DNA from: Margaritispora aquatica
Taxonomy: Eukaryota; Ascomycota; Leotiomycetes; Helotiales; Discinellaceae
NCBI GenBank assembly: GCA_007644065.1
Contig: VJWN01000001.1
Coordinates: 1,626,340 to 1,690,339 of the forward strand
Direction: 5' to 3'
DNA: 64,000 nt
Below the pieces are notes generated by a model, which saw nothing but the letters and a program-made list of their open reading frames with translations, was not told the origin of the DNA and ran no database searches. This document shows positions 10,719 through 25,385 of this stretch, in pieces (the first letter of the stretch is position 1; every line of letters starts with the position of its first letter). The position numbers were made by a program, and so were the translations under genes.

Positions 10719-11685
10719 CTACAGATCCTTACGGAAAACCTCTGTGCTCCATGGTTCGCTGGTCAAATTCGTCAAACCTGCCGAATTCTCACACGTCTTC
10801 CTTCCACTCATCGGACCAGGTGAAGGAACAGGCACGCCATCCTTTTTGTATATCCGTCCAGCGTCCTTTCCAGCTTCAACGTTTGAACTTGAGGATGTGG
10901 TCTCAACCGATGCTGCGCTCGACTGGAGTGCCTTTAGGAGGGCGGTTATGCTTTCGGGTGTGAGGTCTTCGTAGAAATCGTCGTTGATTTGGATCATAGG
11001 TGCGTTGACACAAGCTCCCAAGCACTCAACTTCGACGAATGTGAAAAGACCGTCCTTGGTGGTCTCTCCTGCCTTGATGCCGAGGTGATCAGAGATAGCC
11101 TTCACAATCTTGTCACTGCCGCATCCTCCGAGTTGGCATGGAGTCTGCCAGCATGTCAGCATTATCCCCAAAGTCTCTAGCCTTCTTTAATCCTGCTTAC
11201 CGTTGTGCAAGCCTGTACATGATATTTTCCAACAGGTGTTCGGTTGTACATGGTGTAGAATGTAGCAACCTCGTAAACTCTCATGGGTGGCATCTCCAAT
11301 AACCGTGCAACCTCGTTCATCACGCTCAAGCTCGTAAATCCATGCTGCCGTTGTCCCAGATCCAGAATGGGCATCACTGCCGCCTTCTTATATTGTGGTG
11401 GGTAGCGCTTCAAGATCTCCTCGATGATCTTGTTGTTTTGCTCGGTGAACTTAAAGGGAATGCTGGCATTGTTCTCTGGTGTATCCCGGTGCTAATTGGG
11501 CTTGTTAGCAGCTGTGCTTTCTCCTCGTAAACTATCTAGCTCTGAATTCCGGGGTAACTCACGACTTGAAGGGCGTCGCTGGCTACTCTCGTGCTGGCAG
11601 AGAATGACCGGCATTGTGTCTGAGAAGCTGTACGGGCTGATCGGAAAGCTGATCGGAAAACGAAAGGGGTTATTTTGGATGCCAT
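10719..11685 (-). CDS. nuo-24: NADH:ubiquinone oxidoreductase 24-kDa subunit (complex I, NDUFV2/NuoE)
   Basis: Peripheral-arm subunit of mitochondrial complex I carrying the N1a [2Fe-2S] centre. Exons 11563-11685, 11201-11491 and 10719-11144 join in frame to 279 residues. The start ([20 protein letters not shown]) opens an Arg/Ser/Ala-rich presequence suited to matrix import. The thioredoxin-like core includes [14 protein letters not shown] and [12 protein letters not shown]. The four cluster ligands are Cys136 and Cys141 ([12 protein letters not shown]) and Cys179 and Cys183 (VECLGAC). The second intron splits the first cysteine pair. The C-terminal tail after the core is Ser-rich and charged, as in other fungal versions, and length is normal for the family. 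Confidence 0.96.
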
Positions 11686-12135
11686 TGTCGCGGGTGGAGG
11701 AGCGCAATGGCTGTTTTGATGCTTTTGAGACTTGAAGTCGTGATGATGTTTGAATTCATGACTGCCAATCACAGCCTCACAAATGCAATCACCATGATCA
11801 CATGACCTGGGCCCTTGTCATACACCATCTTCATGGCTTCGTTTTCTTCTTCCAGTTATTTACAAGCTTTACAATAGGAATCAATTATTTTGCATGGATC
11901 TGCTATTTATTCTCTACTAGAAATCTGTAACAACAGACATTTTCCTGCTTTCATGCAGAAATGCATTTGTGGTTGATTACTCACTCAGGCTCAAGCTTAC
12001 ACAGCAAACTTCCATACCAGATCAAATTAGCTCATATTTATACTTGCCTTTATTTGCGTTTCCATGGGTTGTTTCCTGTTGAAGTCTACTTATCTATTTC
12101 TTTTCTCTTTCTCTCATTATTTCAAGTCAACCAAC
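11686..12135. other. Divergent promoter region
   Basis: Lies between the divergent complex I and aquaporin-like genes. In-frame upstream ATGs (e.g. 12064) precede the chosen aquaporin start, but no independent feature is recognised. Confidence 0.4.
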
Positions 12136-13325
12136 ATGGATAACAAATTGGTTCCTACAAGTGCAGCTCAATTTCCCGGATCTTTTGCCTCGAGGCTGCA
12201 GAAGGATGACAGAGTACTTTCCGAATCAACGGACTGGAAGTCTATCGCGCATGCTTTCTTCTTTAGCGGCTGGAATGAAATAAGTGTGTGGAAATCGGCA
12301 GTTGGTCAAGCCTGGTCTACAGTATCAAGATGCCAGAACTGATGTGTGGATCTCTAGTTTATTGAGTTTGTTGGGGCAGCATGTTTGTTCTACATGTCTG
12401 CTATGGTCTCTATCACAATTGGTAATCTTGGTACCTCGCAAGTAGCCGGCTATGTTGGTATCACCACTTTCTTGTTGATCAGTCTGTTCATATACGCATT
12501 GGCACCAGCATCGGGAGGACATGTGAATCCAATGATTACACTTTCAACAGTCTTGACTGGTTTAACCTCGTTCCCAAGGGGGGTTCTGTATATTATTGCA
12601 CAGACCATTGGAGCTGCTCTCGCTGGAGGGTTGATCAGAGGAAGTTTCGGAGAAGATATTTCTCGTCTGTATGTTGTTACTTACCACAGAGGTTGATTTT
12701 GCGTCTGACTTCTTTAGGTATCACGGAGGAGGTTGCTATTTAAATTCTAGCTTGATCACGCCAGAAAGAGCCTACGTTATTGAATCAATGCTATGCTTCT
12801 GTACAATGTAAGCATCCACAGTGCCAAAGTCATTCTCACCTTCTCATTCTAAGTAGATTTCTGGCTTTTGGTGTTGGTTTGGACCCTAGGCAGGCTATGG
12901 TATTTGGACCAAAACTAGGTCCATTGCTGGTAGGAGTAATTGTTGGACTTGTTGCTTTTTCAAGTGTTGGGATTGCGATTGGATACCCGGGTATAATGTC
13001 ACTCATAGCTGCTTGGTTCGCTTGGTATATATTTGACAGCTAACTTTGGGGATTGGTAGGTGCCGGTATTAATCCTGCTCGATGCTTCGCATTTGCAGTA
13101 GCAGGAGGTGACTTCAGAAGTAGGCTTTCCTGCTCATTGCTTCCCATCTTCGCTTACTTATATGGTATAGATCAATGGATTTGGTGGGTCGGCCCGTTGA
13201 CAGGGTGCTTGCTTCAAAGTGCAGTCTATCATGTTGCTCCGCCGTACCATAGACAAATTGCTCAGGAGCGAGCCGATTCGGTTGGTCATACTCGACCTGA
13301 AGGCGAATGTGCTTGTAAGGTCTGA
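12136..13325 (+). CDS. Aquaporin-like protein (MIP family)
   Basis: Membrane channel of the major intrinsic protein family, 304 residues. Six exons join in exact phase: 12136-12300, 12358-12668, 12718-12807, 12857-12990, 13060-13119 and 13171-13325. The first donor is GTTGGT, giving WKSAFIEFVGAACLFYMSAM at the start of helix 1. The first half-helix motif is NPM (SGGHVNPMITLS) instead of NPA; the second is canonical (GAGINPARCFA). Six hydrophobic segments are visible. The N-terminal 45 residues are polar and the C-terminus ends in a Cys-containing charged tail. It belongs to the fungal aquaporin-like group rather than to typical glycerol facilitators, because the second motif reads NPARCFAF rather than the NPARD usual in aquaglyceroporins. 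Substrate (water or small solutes) is unknown. Confidence 0.88.
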
Positions 13326-15030
13326 TTCTGTGCTCTCTAAAGGCAGGGCTAAAGGCTTCAGAATACACGAACTGGTTGGCATGGCTTATGTTGCTAGTTG
13401 CCCTGGTTGGCCAAGCGTTGAATAAAAACATGAGACCCCTTTCCAGAGAACTCTCAATAAGGACTTTTTTACATGACATTGCATGAGCGGATGAACAATT
13501 CCCGTACCACGTGGGCATATTGCTTCTGGGGAATGTTTTTCTGGCCTTATTACCTTATTTGAGACGGCAGAATGACATAGTCAGCAAGGGCATTCAGGCT
13601 CGAGTTTTGCACAAGGCACAGTTCAAATATATAAGACCTTCCCTCAATGCATTGTCTTACATTGTGCACTCTTTGATAGAAATGTTTTTCTTCGATATCT
13701 TGTTCAATACCAGACTCCCTTAACATGGGCCAGTTCACTCCCAGTCGAACCCAATCGGGGGGCCATCCACCAGATCCAAGGAACTCCAGGAGAGACTGAC
13801 TGACTGGCTTACTCGCTGGCAATGGCTCCTGTCTCCCGCATCAACATTGCCAAGCCTTTATCCATTGAACTGGGAGGTGTTATTGCATTAACGTATTAAA
13901 TATCGCTTATCCATGCTTTTGTTCTGGGCAATACTCGTTAACATCAAATCGTCCCAGGTACGATGCAACTTTCTCTTGTGATGAAATCAGTCCAATCAAG
14001 ACCAAAGTCCAGAATCCGCAGAGAAGCTTCTGTGGAATCAGTGGAATCAGTGCGCCGCTGTCGTGCATAACGCCGCCAACATTCTTATCCTTGTATTTGC
14101 GTGGGATATTTTCGTCTTCCTTTTTTTGCTCCTTCTGTCTTGTTTCTTGTGTTGTTACTCGTCCAAATGTTCAGAATTTGTCTTACTTTTAATATCCACT
14201 GAGTCAAACCCTTTTTGCTTTTTCTTTCCGCATGCAGATAGATGGATCCGCGGAGCCGGGATGCATTATGAAGAGGCATTTTCTGTGTTGCGGTTGTGTT
14301 TCCTAAGCAGGAAGATGGAGGATGGATCGATGAATTACAGGATGAATGAGGATGAAATATTTGTTACAAATGCTTACGATAATGGATTGAGTTTACAAGT
14401 GTCACTTCAGGTTCTCATCCAGATAGCTCCCGTCTCCAGGGATGTAACACACGGCCAGACCCCAGAAAGACTCTTTATCGGGACTGACACCCACCGGCAG
14501 TAACAAACTCTCCCAAGCACCATTTTAGACCCATGTTGAGAGTCTTATCGCTGCCACTCTCTCGGCGAACCCTGTCAGCATGGGAGTGGGAGCTGCCATG
14601 TGTGTCAACTCGACAACACCACTTTTTTATCTTCAGCGCAATGGAAAGCCTACTGTACCATACTGCACTGCACTGCATGTATCCCGCCATCGAATGGCAA
14701 TTGGATCTGAAACCAGGTTCGCATACAGCCATAATGTAAAGCCCATTATGGATGAGAAGCGTCACCCCAATGGCCATGTCTCACCCTAGTTAGATCCAAT
14801 ATCAATCTCTGCTTCTGTGCTTATCAGGGCATCGCCGAAGATCCAGCAAACGGGATGAAGATGGACCAGCCCTGTCTTGAATCTTGGAGCGCAATAAGAA
14901 ACTCTGTTCCCCGCCTGGGGCATTCGATGTGTGCTCTTGTACAACCTCCTCTTGCAATAACAACCCATCATCTCCTCATCGAAGTCCCGTTATCACGTCT
15001 ATCCAACCTGACCGCGGATTACTAGTCAGT
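13326..15030. other. Intergenic before the amino-acid permease
   Basis: No supported gene. Several ORFs of 60-146 codons (e.g. 14063-14503) have no family features and lack plausible joins. No repeat noted. Confidence 0.45.
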
Positions 15031-16850
15031 ATGGCAGAAGTCAGCCAAGAGAGTTCGACATCGCGAGAGGCGAAAGTGAGCAAGGTGAAGGCGGTCCTGG
15101 GACTGGAAGCTGGATCAACAGTAGCATTGGACTCCGACGATGAGCTTCTGGCTTCTTTGGGATACCGGGCAGAGTTGAAGAGAGAGTTCTCGTACCTTAC
15201 GGTATTTGGACAGTCGTTTGGTGCAATGGGGATTGCCCCCGCGATAGCTGAATCGATCATCTTCTCTCTTGGAAGCGCTGGAAGTCCGGGCATGGTTTGG
15301 ACATATTTGGCTGGATGTTTGACTTTGATGCCCGTTGCATTGAGTCTAGGAGAGTTGGGATCCAGTATGCCTACATCTGGTGGCTTGTACTATGTGAGTA
15401 GTACCACTCTTTCAAAGGACCAGACACTAATAGCATGTAGTGGGTGGCACGTCTTACTCCTCCTCGACAGAGAGCTTTCATGTGCTGGCTGGCGTAAGCA
15501 TCCCTATGTGCTCTACCAATATCACAACACTAATGATGGAAATAGTGGTTACATGAACGTCTTGGGATATCTATCTATATACGCTTCTACCATCTACGCA
15601 GCAACTCTAATTCTGGGTGCAACGATAAACATTGGAACTGAGGGTGCTTTCGTGGCTTCAAAATACCACAACTATGGAATGTTCACGGCCACAACGGGGT
15701 TGACATTCTTAATGACTTGCGTGAACTCTGAGCTCCTCAGTAAACTCAACATGGCATACATTGGTGTTCAACTTGCTATGCTTCTCGCACTCATAATCTC
15801 ATTGGCGGCCGCAACACCTTCGGAGTACAAGAATACCGCGAGCTTTGTCTTTACCGAGTTTGAAAACACGGGTTTCTGGACGAACAATGGATGGGCGTTC
15901 ATGATGAGTTTCCTGACTCCCGTGTGGGTTGTCTCTGGATTTGAGTCTTCGGCGACTATTGCCGAAGAAGCTTCAAATGCTGCTAAAGCTGTACCTTTTG
16001 CCATGATCTCGTCTTTGGTCACTGCGACCTTCACTGGAGGAGCTGTGGTCATCACTATTGCCTTCTGCATGGGATCAGATGTCATCGGCATCGTCACTTC
16101 CCCTCTCGGTCAGCCATTCGCACAAATCGCATTTAACAGCCTAGGCAAAAATGGTAGCATTGCCTTGTTAGTGTTCTTGTGGTTCAGCTCTATTTGCAAT
16201 TGCTCTATCCTAATGGTTGCTGCATCCCGCGAGACCTTTGCCTTTGCCAGAGGTAACATTGTCCCATCCCCCTTGTAAATCTACCAAGCTAACAAAACCC
16301 AGATCACGGTCTCCCAGGCTCAGGCTTCCTCCGCGTCCTCTCCTCCAACAAGACTCCCGCCCGAGCAGTCGGCTTCGTCGCAGTCTGCACGCTCCTCGAA
16401 GGCCTCCTCATGCTCGTGAACACCATCGCCATCAACTCGATCTTCAACCTCGCCATCATGGGCCTCTACTTCGCCTACTGCATGCCGCTCGTCGCGCGCC
16501 TCCTGTTCGGGAACTTCGTCCCCGGCGTCTGGTACATGGGCGACACCTTGTCGATCATCTCATCCGTGTACTCCGTCGCGTGGATGACCTTCATCTTCAT
16601 CCTGCTCCTGTTCCCCACCTACCCCAACCCCAACGCTGATCAGATGAACTTCGCCGTTGCGGTGCTGGGCTTCGTGCTCGTCTTTTGCGTGGGCTATTAC
16701 TACATGCCTGGTTTTGGAGGCAAGACCTTCTTTACCGGTCCAGTGAGGACTATTGACGATATCATTGATACACCTGCTGTTAGCGAGGGGTTGGAGAGAA
16801 AGATCCATGAAGACGGAGACGCGAGCGCGTCCATGGAGAAGGAGACTTAG
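15031..16850 (+). CDS. APC-superfamily amino-acid/GABA-type permease
   Basis: Plasma-membrane transporter for an amino acid or related amine (the group containing Uga4 and Hnm1). Exons 15031-15393, 15441-15493, 15546-16252 and 16303-16850 join in frame to 556 residues. The 53-bp exon 2 supplies WVARLTPPRQRAFMCW, restoring YYWVARL after the GGLYY motif. Family landmarks: the acidic N-terminus ending DELLASLGY, REFSYLTVFGQSFGAMG in helix 1, SLGELGSSMPTSGGLYYW and VSGFESSATIAEEASNAAKAVP. About twelve hydrophobic segments are present. The start MAEVSQESST is used because upstream codons of the open frame show no family similarity. The last exon is notably GC-rich compared with the rest. Substrate cannot be read from sequence. 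Confidence 0.92.
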
Positions 16851-17421
16851 ATTTTGAGCGCTTGTGATTTATGACGCTTGATGTGTTCTGCGGGTGGATC
16901 GTTTGATTCATTGTTTAATTTGATATGAGTAATGGGTTTTGGGAAAAGAAGGATCTCGATGATACCAGTTTGCAGCCTGGCCTGTCTTTGGGGCATGATT
17001 TAATGTTTACGCAAATGAGTGCGCTTCATGCTTGAATGTCTAGATAAGATGGATGAAAAAGATTTCTCGCTTGTTACTACTATAATGAAGACTTTTCTGG
17101 TTCTGAAAATTTCACATCCTACCTGTTTATCACACTAAGTGCAACTAAGATTTAAAATCCCACGGGCTCAGATTAGGTTCTGTTTTCTCTCTACCTCTTC
17201 TTAACATTTTTGCTCATCACATCACCAGACATCATACTTCAGAGAAAAGGTGCAATGCTCATCACTATAGGTCATGACATTTGCGAAGTTACAAGCGAAG
17301 CGAGAACAAGTCAATGAATATATGACGAGGGAGTTCTTGGTTCATTATTTACTAAGCTTGATTACGCGCTTAGGTATTATACTACATGTCGTCCAATCAT
17401 AAATACACATATCAATCATGA
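16851..17421. other. Intergenic between convergent genes
   Basis: 3' flanks of the permease and the zinc-cluster regulator. Nothing recognised. Confidence 0.5.
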
Positions 17422-19531
17422 TCATCGCGTATACAAGTGTACAAACTCCAACGACCGCACACTCCCCTCACCGACTATCCCTGCATCACCATCACGACCC
17501 CTCAACCACCGCTGCAAATATACAAACGACATCAGCGTACAATCCACCACATCCCAGTTTTCCAGACTAATATATGCGGTCGTAGTCTTCAACATGCTCT
17601 TCAAGAATCGTCCATGCGGCGTCTCCTGCGCAGCTGGTATGGCTGCCAAGATGATGAAGAGGAACACCCCCGGTATCTCTTTCCACCGCGATAGCGTGAC
17701 TTTCCACATATTCGCCCATAGTTTCTGCAGGTCGACGAGAGAGCATACGGCGGGTTTAGCGAGCCCGCTGCGCGTAGTTATGGCACGGCAGAATATGAGG
17801 GCCGCGATGAGTACCGCTTTGTAGATATGGTCCTTTGCTAGGGGACTGTTCGGTGCGGTGCCATCTGGGAGGGCAAGGATCCGTTCGAAGATCCAGTGTG
17901 CCGTTGCTTGGATCTTGGCTTCCTCGTGTGGGGATGGTGGGGCGGAGATGTGTGTTAGTATGGCGTTGAAGAGGAAGCGCATGTCGTCGAGGATCATGGC
18001 TGTTTCTGGGCTGATTTTGAGTTTGCTCGTTGTAGCGAGAAAGGTGGTGTCGGATGCGACGAATGGGGTGCCCATGCTTGGTGGGTGAGAAGGTGAGAAT
18101 GTAATTGCATGTGAGAAGTGAGGGTCTGCGTTGTAGGAACAAGCGAGGTAGTAGTCATTTCTAACATTTTCAGTAAGCAAGTTCCTTTGCAAGAGATTAG
18201 ATGTCACACTTACAGTAAAATCATTCGCTTGATATAGTCACCCATTCCAAACTCATCGATCCCACCTTTCAATCTGACCATCTCCTTCAAACCTTTCATG
18301 TGCGCCTGCGCACTCTCATAATTACTCCAATACCACTCGTTCGTCATCATGTAAATGACCACCACGACGGCTTCCACAGAAGTCCGCGTTTCCTTGTTAC
18401 TAAGCAAGTCGTTAAGCATGTTGATGATCTTGACTTTGTAACTTAGCACTGTGGGCGACTTGCTCGGAGGCACTTTCATCGTCTCGGACTGGTAACATGC
18501 TGCAGTGAAGATCCCAAAATAGGCTAGTATGGGCACTTTCATTGCCCATGGCACCCAGTGATCGTTGTAGTAGTTCGGCGAGGGCTTACCGTCGATTGAG
18601 ACGGGGTATTTGACGATTATTGTTACGACTTTGAACGGGTCAGCATGCTCAAAATGGCATTGAGTTGGTTTTGATATAAGAAAATTACTTACAAGCATGT
18701 AGAAGCTCTCCACTTTGAGTTGTGGGTGTGATGCCGAGAAAATGCAGCGGGTCAACAGAAGTAATGCTGAATCTACTCGGCGTAGGAATACTTTGTTCCA
18801 GGGTAAATTCTCTCTTGAATTTCTGCATCTGACCTTTGGAAGCATTCGCATTCGAAAATGCGTCGTTGAAACCCAACGACCTCTCGTGACTCCATTCATT
18901 CTCCTCTTCACTCGGATCCCCTAAGCTGGAAACTGAGTCATAGCAAAGCACTGAGACCATGTTGCTGAGAAGATTCTGGTAGGATGATCTTGCATCGAAC
19001 TCGTGGACTTTATCAATCGATAGAGTTGTGGTTGCAACCGCACCAGGCGTCGTGCCCCGGGACTTCTCAGAAACTGCATCATGACTAGGTGGCCGTGGCA
19101 ATGATACTGCTAGGGCCTCATTTGCTATCCTTTTCCCTTTCTCGGGATTTGGTTTCCTGGAGAGCACATTTGGCTTTTGCGCCGATTCTGTCTTAATGAC
19201 GGACTCAACTGGTGCCGAATTGTCCCTGGATGACTATCAACAAATGTTCCCGCAACATATGAATGATCGCTTACTTCAACTTGCGATAAACACACGCAGG
19301 CTGAGGAAATCGTCGTGAACAATGCCGACATGGCTGTTCTTGATCACACTACACATAGCCATCAGACCTTGTCCGATGCCGCTCTCCCGACCTATAAAAA
19401 GCAAGCAAAGAAAGGTATGTAGGTACCTTCTGCTTCCGCCTATGACACTCAGTACACGAAGTACTCAATTTTAAACGGCCCTCGACGAACTTCTTGCCTT
19501 TATATCTCGAGTTCTGCACGATTTCGGACAT
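17422..19531 (-). CDS. Zn2Cys6 fungal transcription factor, full length
   Basis: Sequence-specific nuclear regulator of 621 residues. Exons are 19427-19531, 19275-19348, 18693-19225, 18214-18628 and 17422-18160, all joining in phase. The cluster is Cys26-x2-Cys29-x6-Cys36-x5-Cys42-x2-Cys45-x8-Cys54 (TSCTECHRRKQK, CDQEQPCRHCSRRFP); the first intron splits it after KQK. Residues 60-130 are a charged linker. From about residue 215 the sequence resembles the Fungal_trans_2 type middle region: GELLHAF, then YYNDHWVPWAMKVPILAYFGIFTAACYQ and a long helical C-terminal half. The splice GTAAGTAA...TTCAAAG at 18629-18692 is less canonical but has a CTGAC branch site and is the only in-frame option found. 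Targets are unknown, and no adjacent metabolic cluster points to one. Confidence 0.88.
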
Positions 19532-20819
19532 GGTGATGCGTCGAGGTGAATGCAGAAGAGCGGCAAGGTGCAAGGTGCTGGTATACCCGTATGGGGGGCT
19601 TGTCTTTCTTTCATTGCTGCTGCAGAGTCTCGGGATATGGCTTCTTTGGGACGGCTAGGCGGGTTTGGGAAAACAAAGCCTTGGAATGGAAGAGCTGAAA
19701 ACTTCCATTCAAGTTCCAAGAAGTCATCACGTGGATGGCTTGGCCGAAGAAGCATGGCGAGTTTCACTTGGTAAGCCGAGGTATACAACTTTGATAGTTT
19801 GATACTGGTAGATTTACATCTATATTTATGAGACTCTAGACCATAAAAATGTATGCTAGAAGGAGTGCCATATCCAGAAGCTCGCATACTTAAAAGAATG
19901 TAAAACTAGGAAAATCTCCCACGATATAACGTGTAACATAAAGGAGAAAAGATCAGTGAACCATGAGGGTGATCAGGTCAAAGAGGTGAGAACACTTTGT
20001 TTTTGTCCCATTGGCTTCATTTTAGTGGGGTATAAACAGATGCTAGCCTTGCCAGAAGAATCTTAACTTTTAGGATGCGACGGGCCATCATATATTAAGT
20101 AGATGAATGATATGGTATATGGCAGCATCACTACAAATGCATGGGATATCCTCCAAGCTCTGAGCTCTTTCACCGTGGAAGTCACAAAGTTTCGTCGTAT
20201 TCGGTAGACTTTGGTGCAGGTTCCATCTGAACCATCACAACATGCTCTTCGTCGAATTACTCATACTACCCAGAGCCATACTTTGGAAACCTCGTCATAA
20301 TCTGAAGGTCGATACATGCACGTATGATAGAGAGAATCACGAAATATAGTCAGGCTCACCCAAAAGGTGTGTGATACTAACCGTGACAAGCCCATACTAT
20401 GCAAAAAGTTAGCGAGACCGCTTCATTCCAAACTCGAAGGTAGTGCAGTACAAATCTGTTTCAGATCCATGTACAAGTAGCTTGGATTTCAGGTCATACC
20501 TTAAATGCCTTGGCTCAATGAAAAAGACCAGGTGGCGGTATAGGAATAAAACTTACTAAGACATGAGCCAGAGATGTAAGTTTCAGTTTAGTACTCCAGA
20601 GGTTATGACCCACCGATTAATACGCTATATAATGCAAAGACCCATCATCATTAACGTAGGGAAAATCTTTATCATACTGAACTCCTCTAATTTTAGGGAC
20701 TGTAATAACACGAAACCTCTGTCTCTAAATCAATATTTCTTCCTGGGTATTCTGTAATCTCGGCGGTCCTTGTGAAGCCTCGTATATCTTTTCGAATCAA
20801 TTAAAGACGTGGACCAAGT
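19532..20819. other. Intergenic
   Basis: Upstream region of the zinc-cluster regulator and downstream region of the lyase gene. A 138-codon minus-strand ORF ending at 19471 overlaps the regulator's exon 1 in another frame and is not supported. Confidence 0.45.
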
Positions 20820-21724
20820 TCAGGGGAGTTTGACCTTTCCAATTTGGAATCCTCTAACCCCGTTACTGAACCAGCATATTTCATCATTGACTAGGGAGTC
20901 GGTCTTCACCACACCTTCAACACACAGTCTAGATTCTGTCAGCATCAAGGAAGTTCTCTTTAATATGAAACGTACCCTTTCTCCAACGCCCATCTTCTTG
21001 TTGTACCAATTTGGCCACCACTGCTGACGGCGGGAGTAGTCCATTTCCCATTTCGCCAGAAGTAAGGAGTAGTCAAGCTTCCCTCCATGACTTCATCACT
21101 ATCATCTGCAATAAGGAGCACCTCTCTTTTCTCGGTCATGTCTTTGATGCCCACTCGCTCTCTGGCAACGTTATACGCATCTCGGGCAACAGTCTTGAAG
21201 CTTGTATATGATGATGGTGGTGTTGACTTTGAATCTGGTATGACATCCCACGGGTTCATAGTTGGTGGATCTCCATGAACTGAATCATCGTCGCCCAGAG
21301 TCAAGGCACCACCAGTCAGAGGACTGACCTTTGGCTGTGACGCGGATTTTGGTGGTGGTATTCTTGCTGGATACAGAGACTCCTCCTTGACAATGGGGAC
21401 CGAATTTGATTCCACCTGTACATTCCCATCAACATCCATCACAATTCTGACTCTCAATGGGCTAGCAGTTTTGGTGATGATTGCCTCCGTAAGCTTAGAG
21501 AGGAAGAATTCCAGACCTTGGGGACCAGAGAGCAATTTCACCACCCTTTCATATTTGAAATGCTGGGCTGCCTGTAAGATGCGATCCCGGTGGTGGGCAA
21601 GCATATAGAATGGACTTGATTGCTTGGCTCCATTGACCTCCGAAAGCTCTGAGTTGGCTGAGACACCTTCGAGAAGAGGATCGTAGCGCAAGGAGGAATA
21701 AATTTCCACTGTAGCTCCTGCCAT
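20820..21724 (-). CDS. ABZ2: Aminodeoxychorismate lyase-like PLP enzyme (class IV aminotransferase fold)
   Basis: Probably 4-amino-4-deoxychorismate lyase, which releases pyruvate to give p-aminobenzoate for folate synthesis. Exons 20976-21724 and 20820-20928 give 285 residues. The acceptor is CTAG at 20929-20930; the earlier CAG would introduce a stop at once. Seen: SLRYDPLL and PFYMLAHHRDRILQAAQHF near the N-terminus, then SDEVMEGSLTTPYFWRNGKW and GGQIGTTRRWALEKG, and finally CVEGVVKTDSL and WFSNGVRGFQIG. The E-x-x-x-T stretch (EVMEGSLTT) and TTRR loop are typical of the fold-type IV family. Fungal ABZ2 proteins are divergent, so a branched-chain or D-amino-acid aminotransferase is less likely but not excluded. 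The gene is divergent from TOM70, 759 bp away. Confidence 0.8.
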
Positions 21725-22483
21725 CCTAGTTGATCTGAGGATGGATTAGAAGGAGGCAAAGAGAAAACCGGACTGCAACAATAAGATGCACACACCTAAA
21801 CAGAAAGGATACTTCCGTTGAAAGTTTCTCTTATATGACTCACCCTGGGAAAGTCTTATTCTCAGTTTGAGATGTTGGTTCACACAATCCACACCAAGAC
21901 GAGTTTTTACAGCTGACCGAGTGTGAAGAAATACGGATGAATGATAGTATTTCAAGTTTAAATAATTGTGTTTCGTAGATTTACACGTAGAAGCACTGCA
22001 GGATAGACGACGTCACTTGGAGCTTGGGCAACTTGTCAAATTCACAAGGTACGACAAAGCTTCAAACTGGTGAAAACCAATCTCTCTCGGTTTAGTTCTA
22101 GTTCTAGTTCTAGTTCTCGTTCATCTCTCCAAATGAGACTTGGAGTAAAACAAAGAGAACTTAACACTCTCCACAGCAACCACTAGAGCTTTTCATGACA
22201 CAAGATCCCCTGGAAATATATATGTATGTCTGTCGACGTGGAGGACGTAGACTGGGAGATAATCCGGGAAGAGGCTGAGAGCTCACTTTAGGTTTAGCGC
22301 CGTCCATTTTGGGAGCATCATTCGTCTTCCCGAACTTGTGGCAGCGTCCGATTTTTTGAGCTCATCTTTGTGAACGCCATTGCAAACACTCTGCCCTGCC
22401 CTCGACAACATCGAGTGATTGTATCATATTTGTTTCCTTTGATAAATTTGCGTCTTCTTTTAATTGCATCTTCTTTTTTTCAC
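21725..22483. other. Divergent promoter region of the lyase and TOM70
   Basis: Contains a short hexamer run, TAGTTC repeated about four times at 22092-22117. No coding sequence recognised. Confidence 0.5.
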
Positions 22484-24516
<2,033 letters not shown>

Positions 24517-25385
24517 ACGAGTTGAAAGTTGAAAACTTAGAAAAGTGGCAGTTGGGACATTTACTCACAGGCATGCCTTTGGAGTAGGGATGATTGGTGC
24601 AGTCCAGGACTGAGCTGCTTTGGCAATTGGAACGACGCGAAGCATGCTATTGGTTGGGAAATCTATGCGCACGAAGGTTTCCATACATGCGTTTGTAATT
24701 AATACTCCACTTCACTCGTAGGAGAGTGTGTACAAGTAAAGATGAATAATGCACTGATCCGATTTCAAAAAATATTTTGCGACTTGCTCATCATGTGTTT
24801 TGAATGACCTCTACCTTAGCCATGATGCAACTTCCTCATCTTGGATTTCTGCCCCTTCATCCTCTTGCGTTTCGCGCTTCCTTTCATCGCAGTTGGCTTG
24901 AGGGCTGCTTGACAGTCAGCCACTATGGGAGGCACAGTACGCGGCAGTTGGTTCGAATTCTCTTCCAAATGTTAACTCGGGCATGCCTGTATATCAGAAG
25001 GTTTGAACTATCTCGTTTCACTTGCCTTACTGACCACATCCTGTCGTGGAGATTTGCCTTGAAGGAGTGTGAACTTCTTCACAACATATCCGTCAGCACT
25101 TTATCATCCTTGACTGTTAACAGAGCATACCAGGTAGTCTCGATGTCTTGGTAATATAAATAGAGAGGGCGATAAAATGATATTGCTTGAGTGGGTCTAT
25201 GATCGACTAATTCAAACAGACCTTACTGTTAAAGATATTGAGATCTTGCTCACGTATGTACACGCATCTTATTCTAAGTCGGCTGGGTTCTGGCAGGTAA
25301 TCCAAAAGCACGTCAAGGTCTTTCTTTAAACATGATTTATTGTTTATCGTATATCGAAAACTATTCCGGTCGAGAAAGAATATCT
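24517..25385. other. Intergenic between convergent genes
   Basis: 3' flanks of TOM70 and the HET gene. A 116-codon ORF at 24804-25154 has no recognisable content. Confidence 0.5.
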
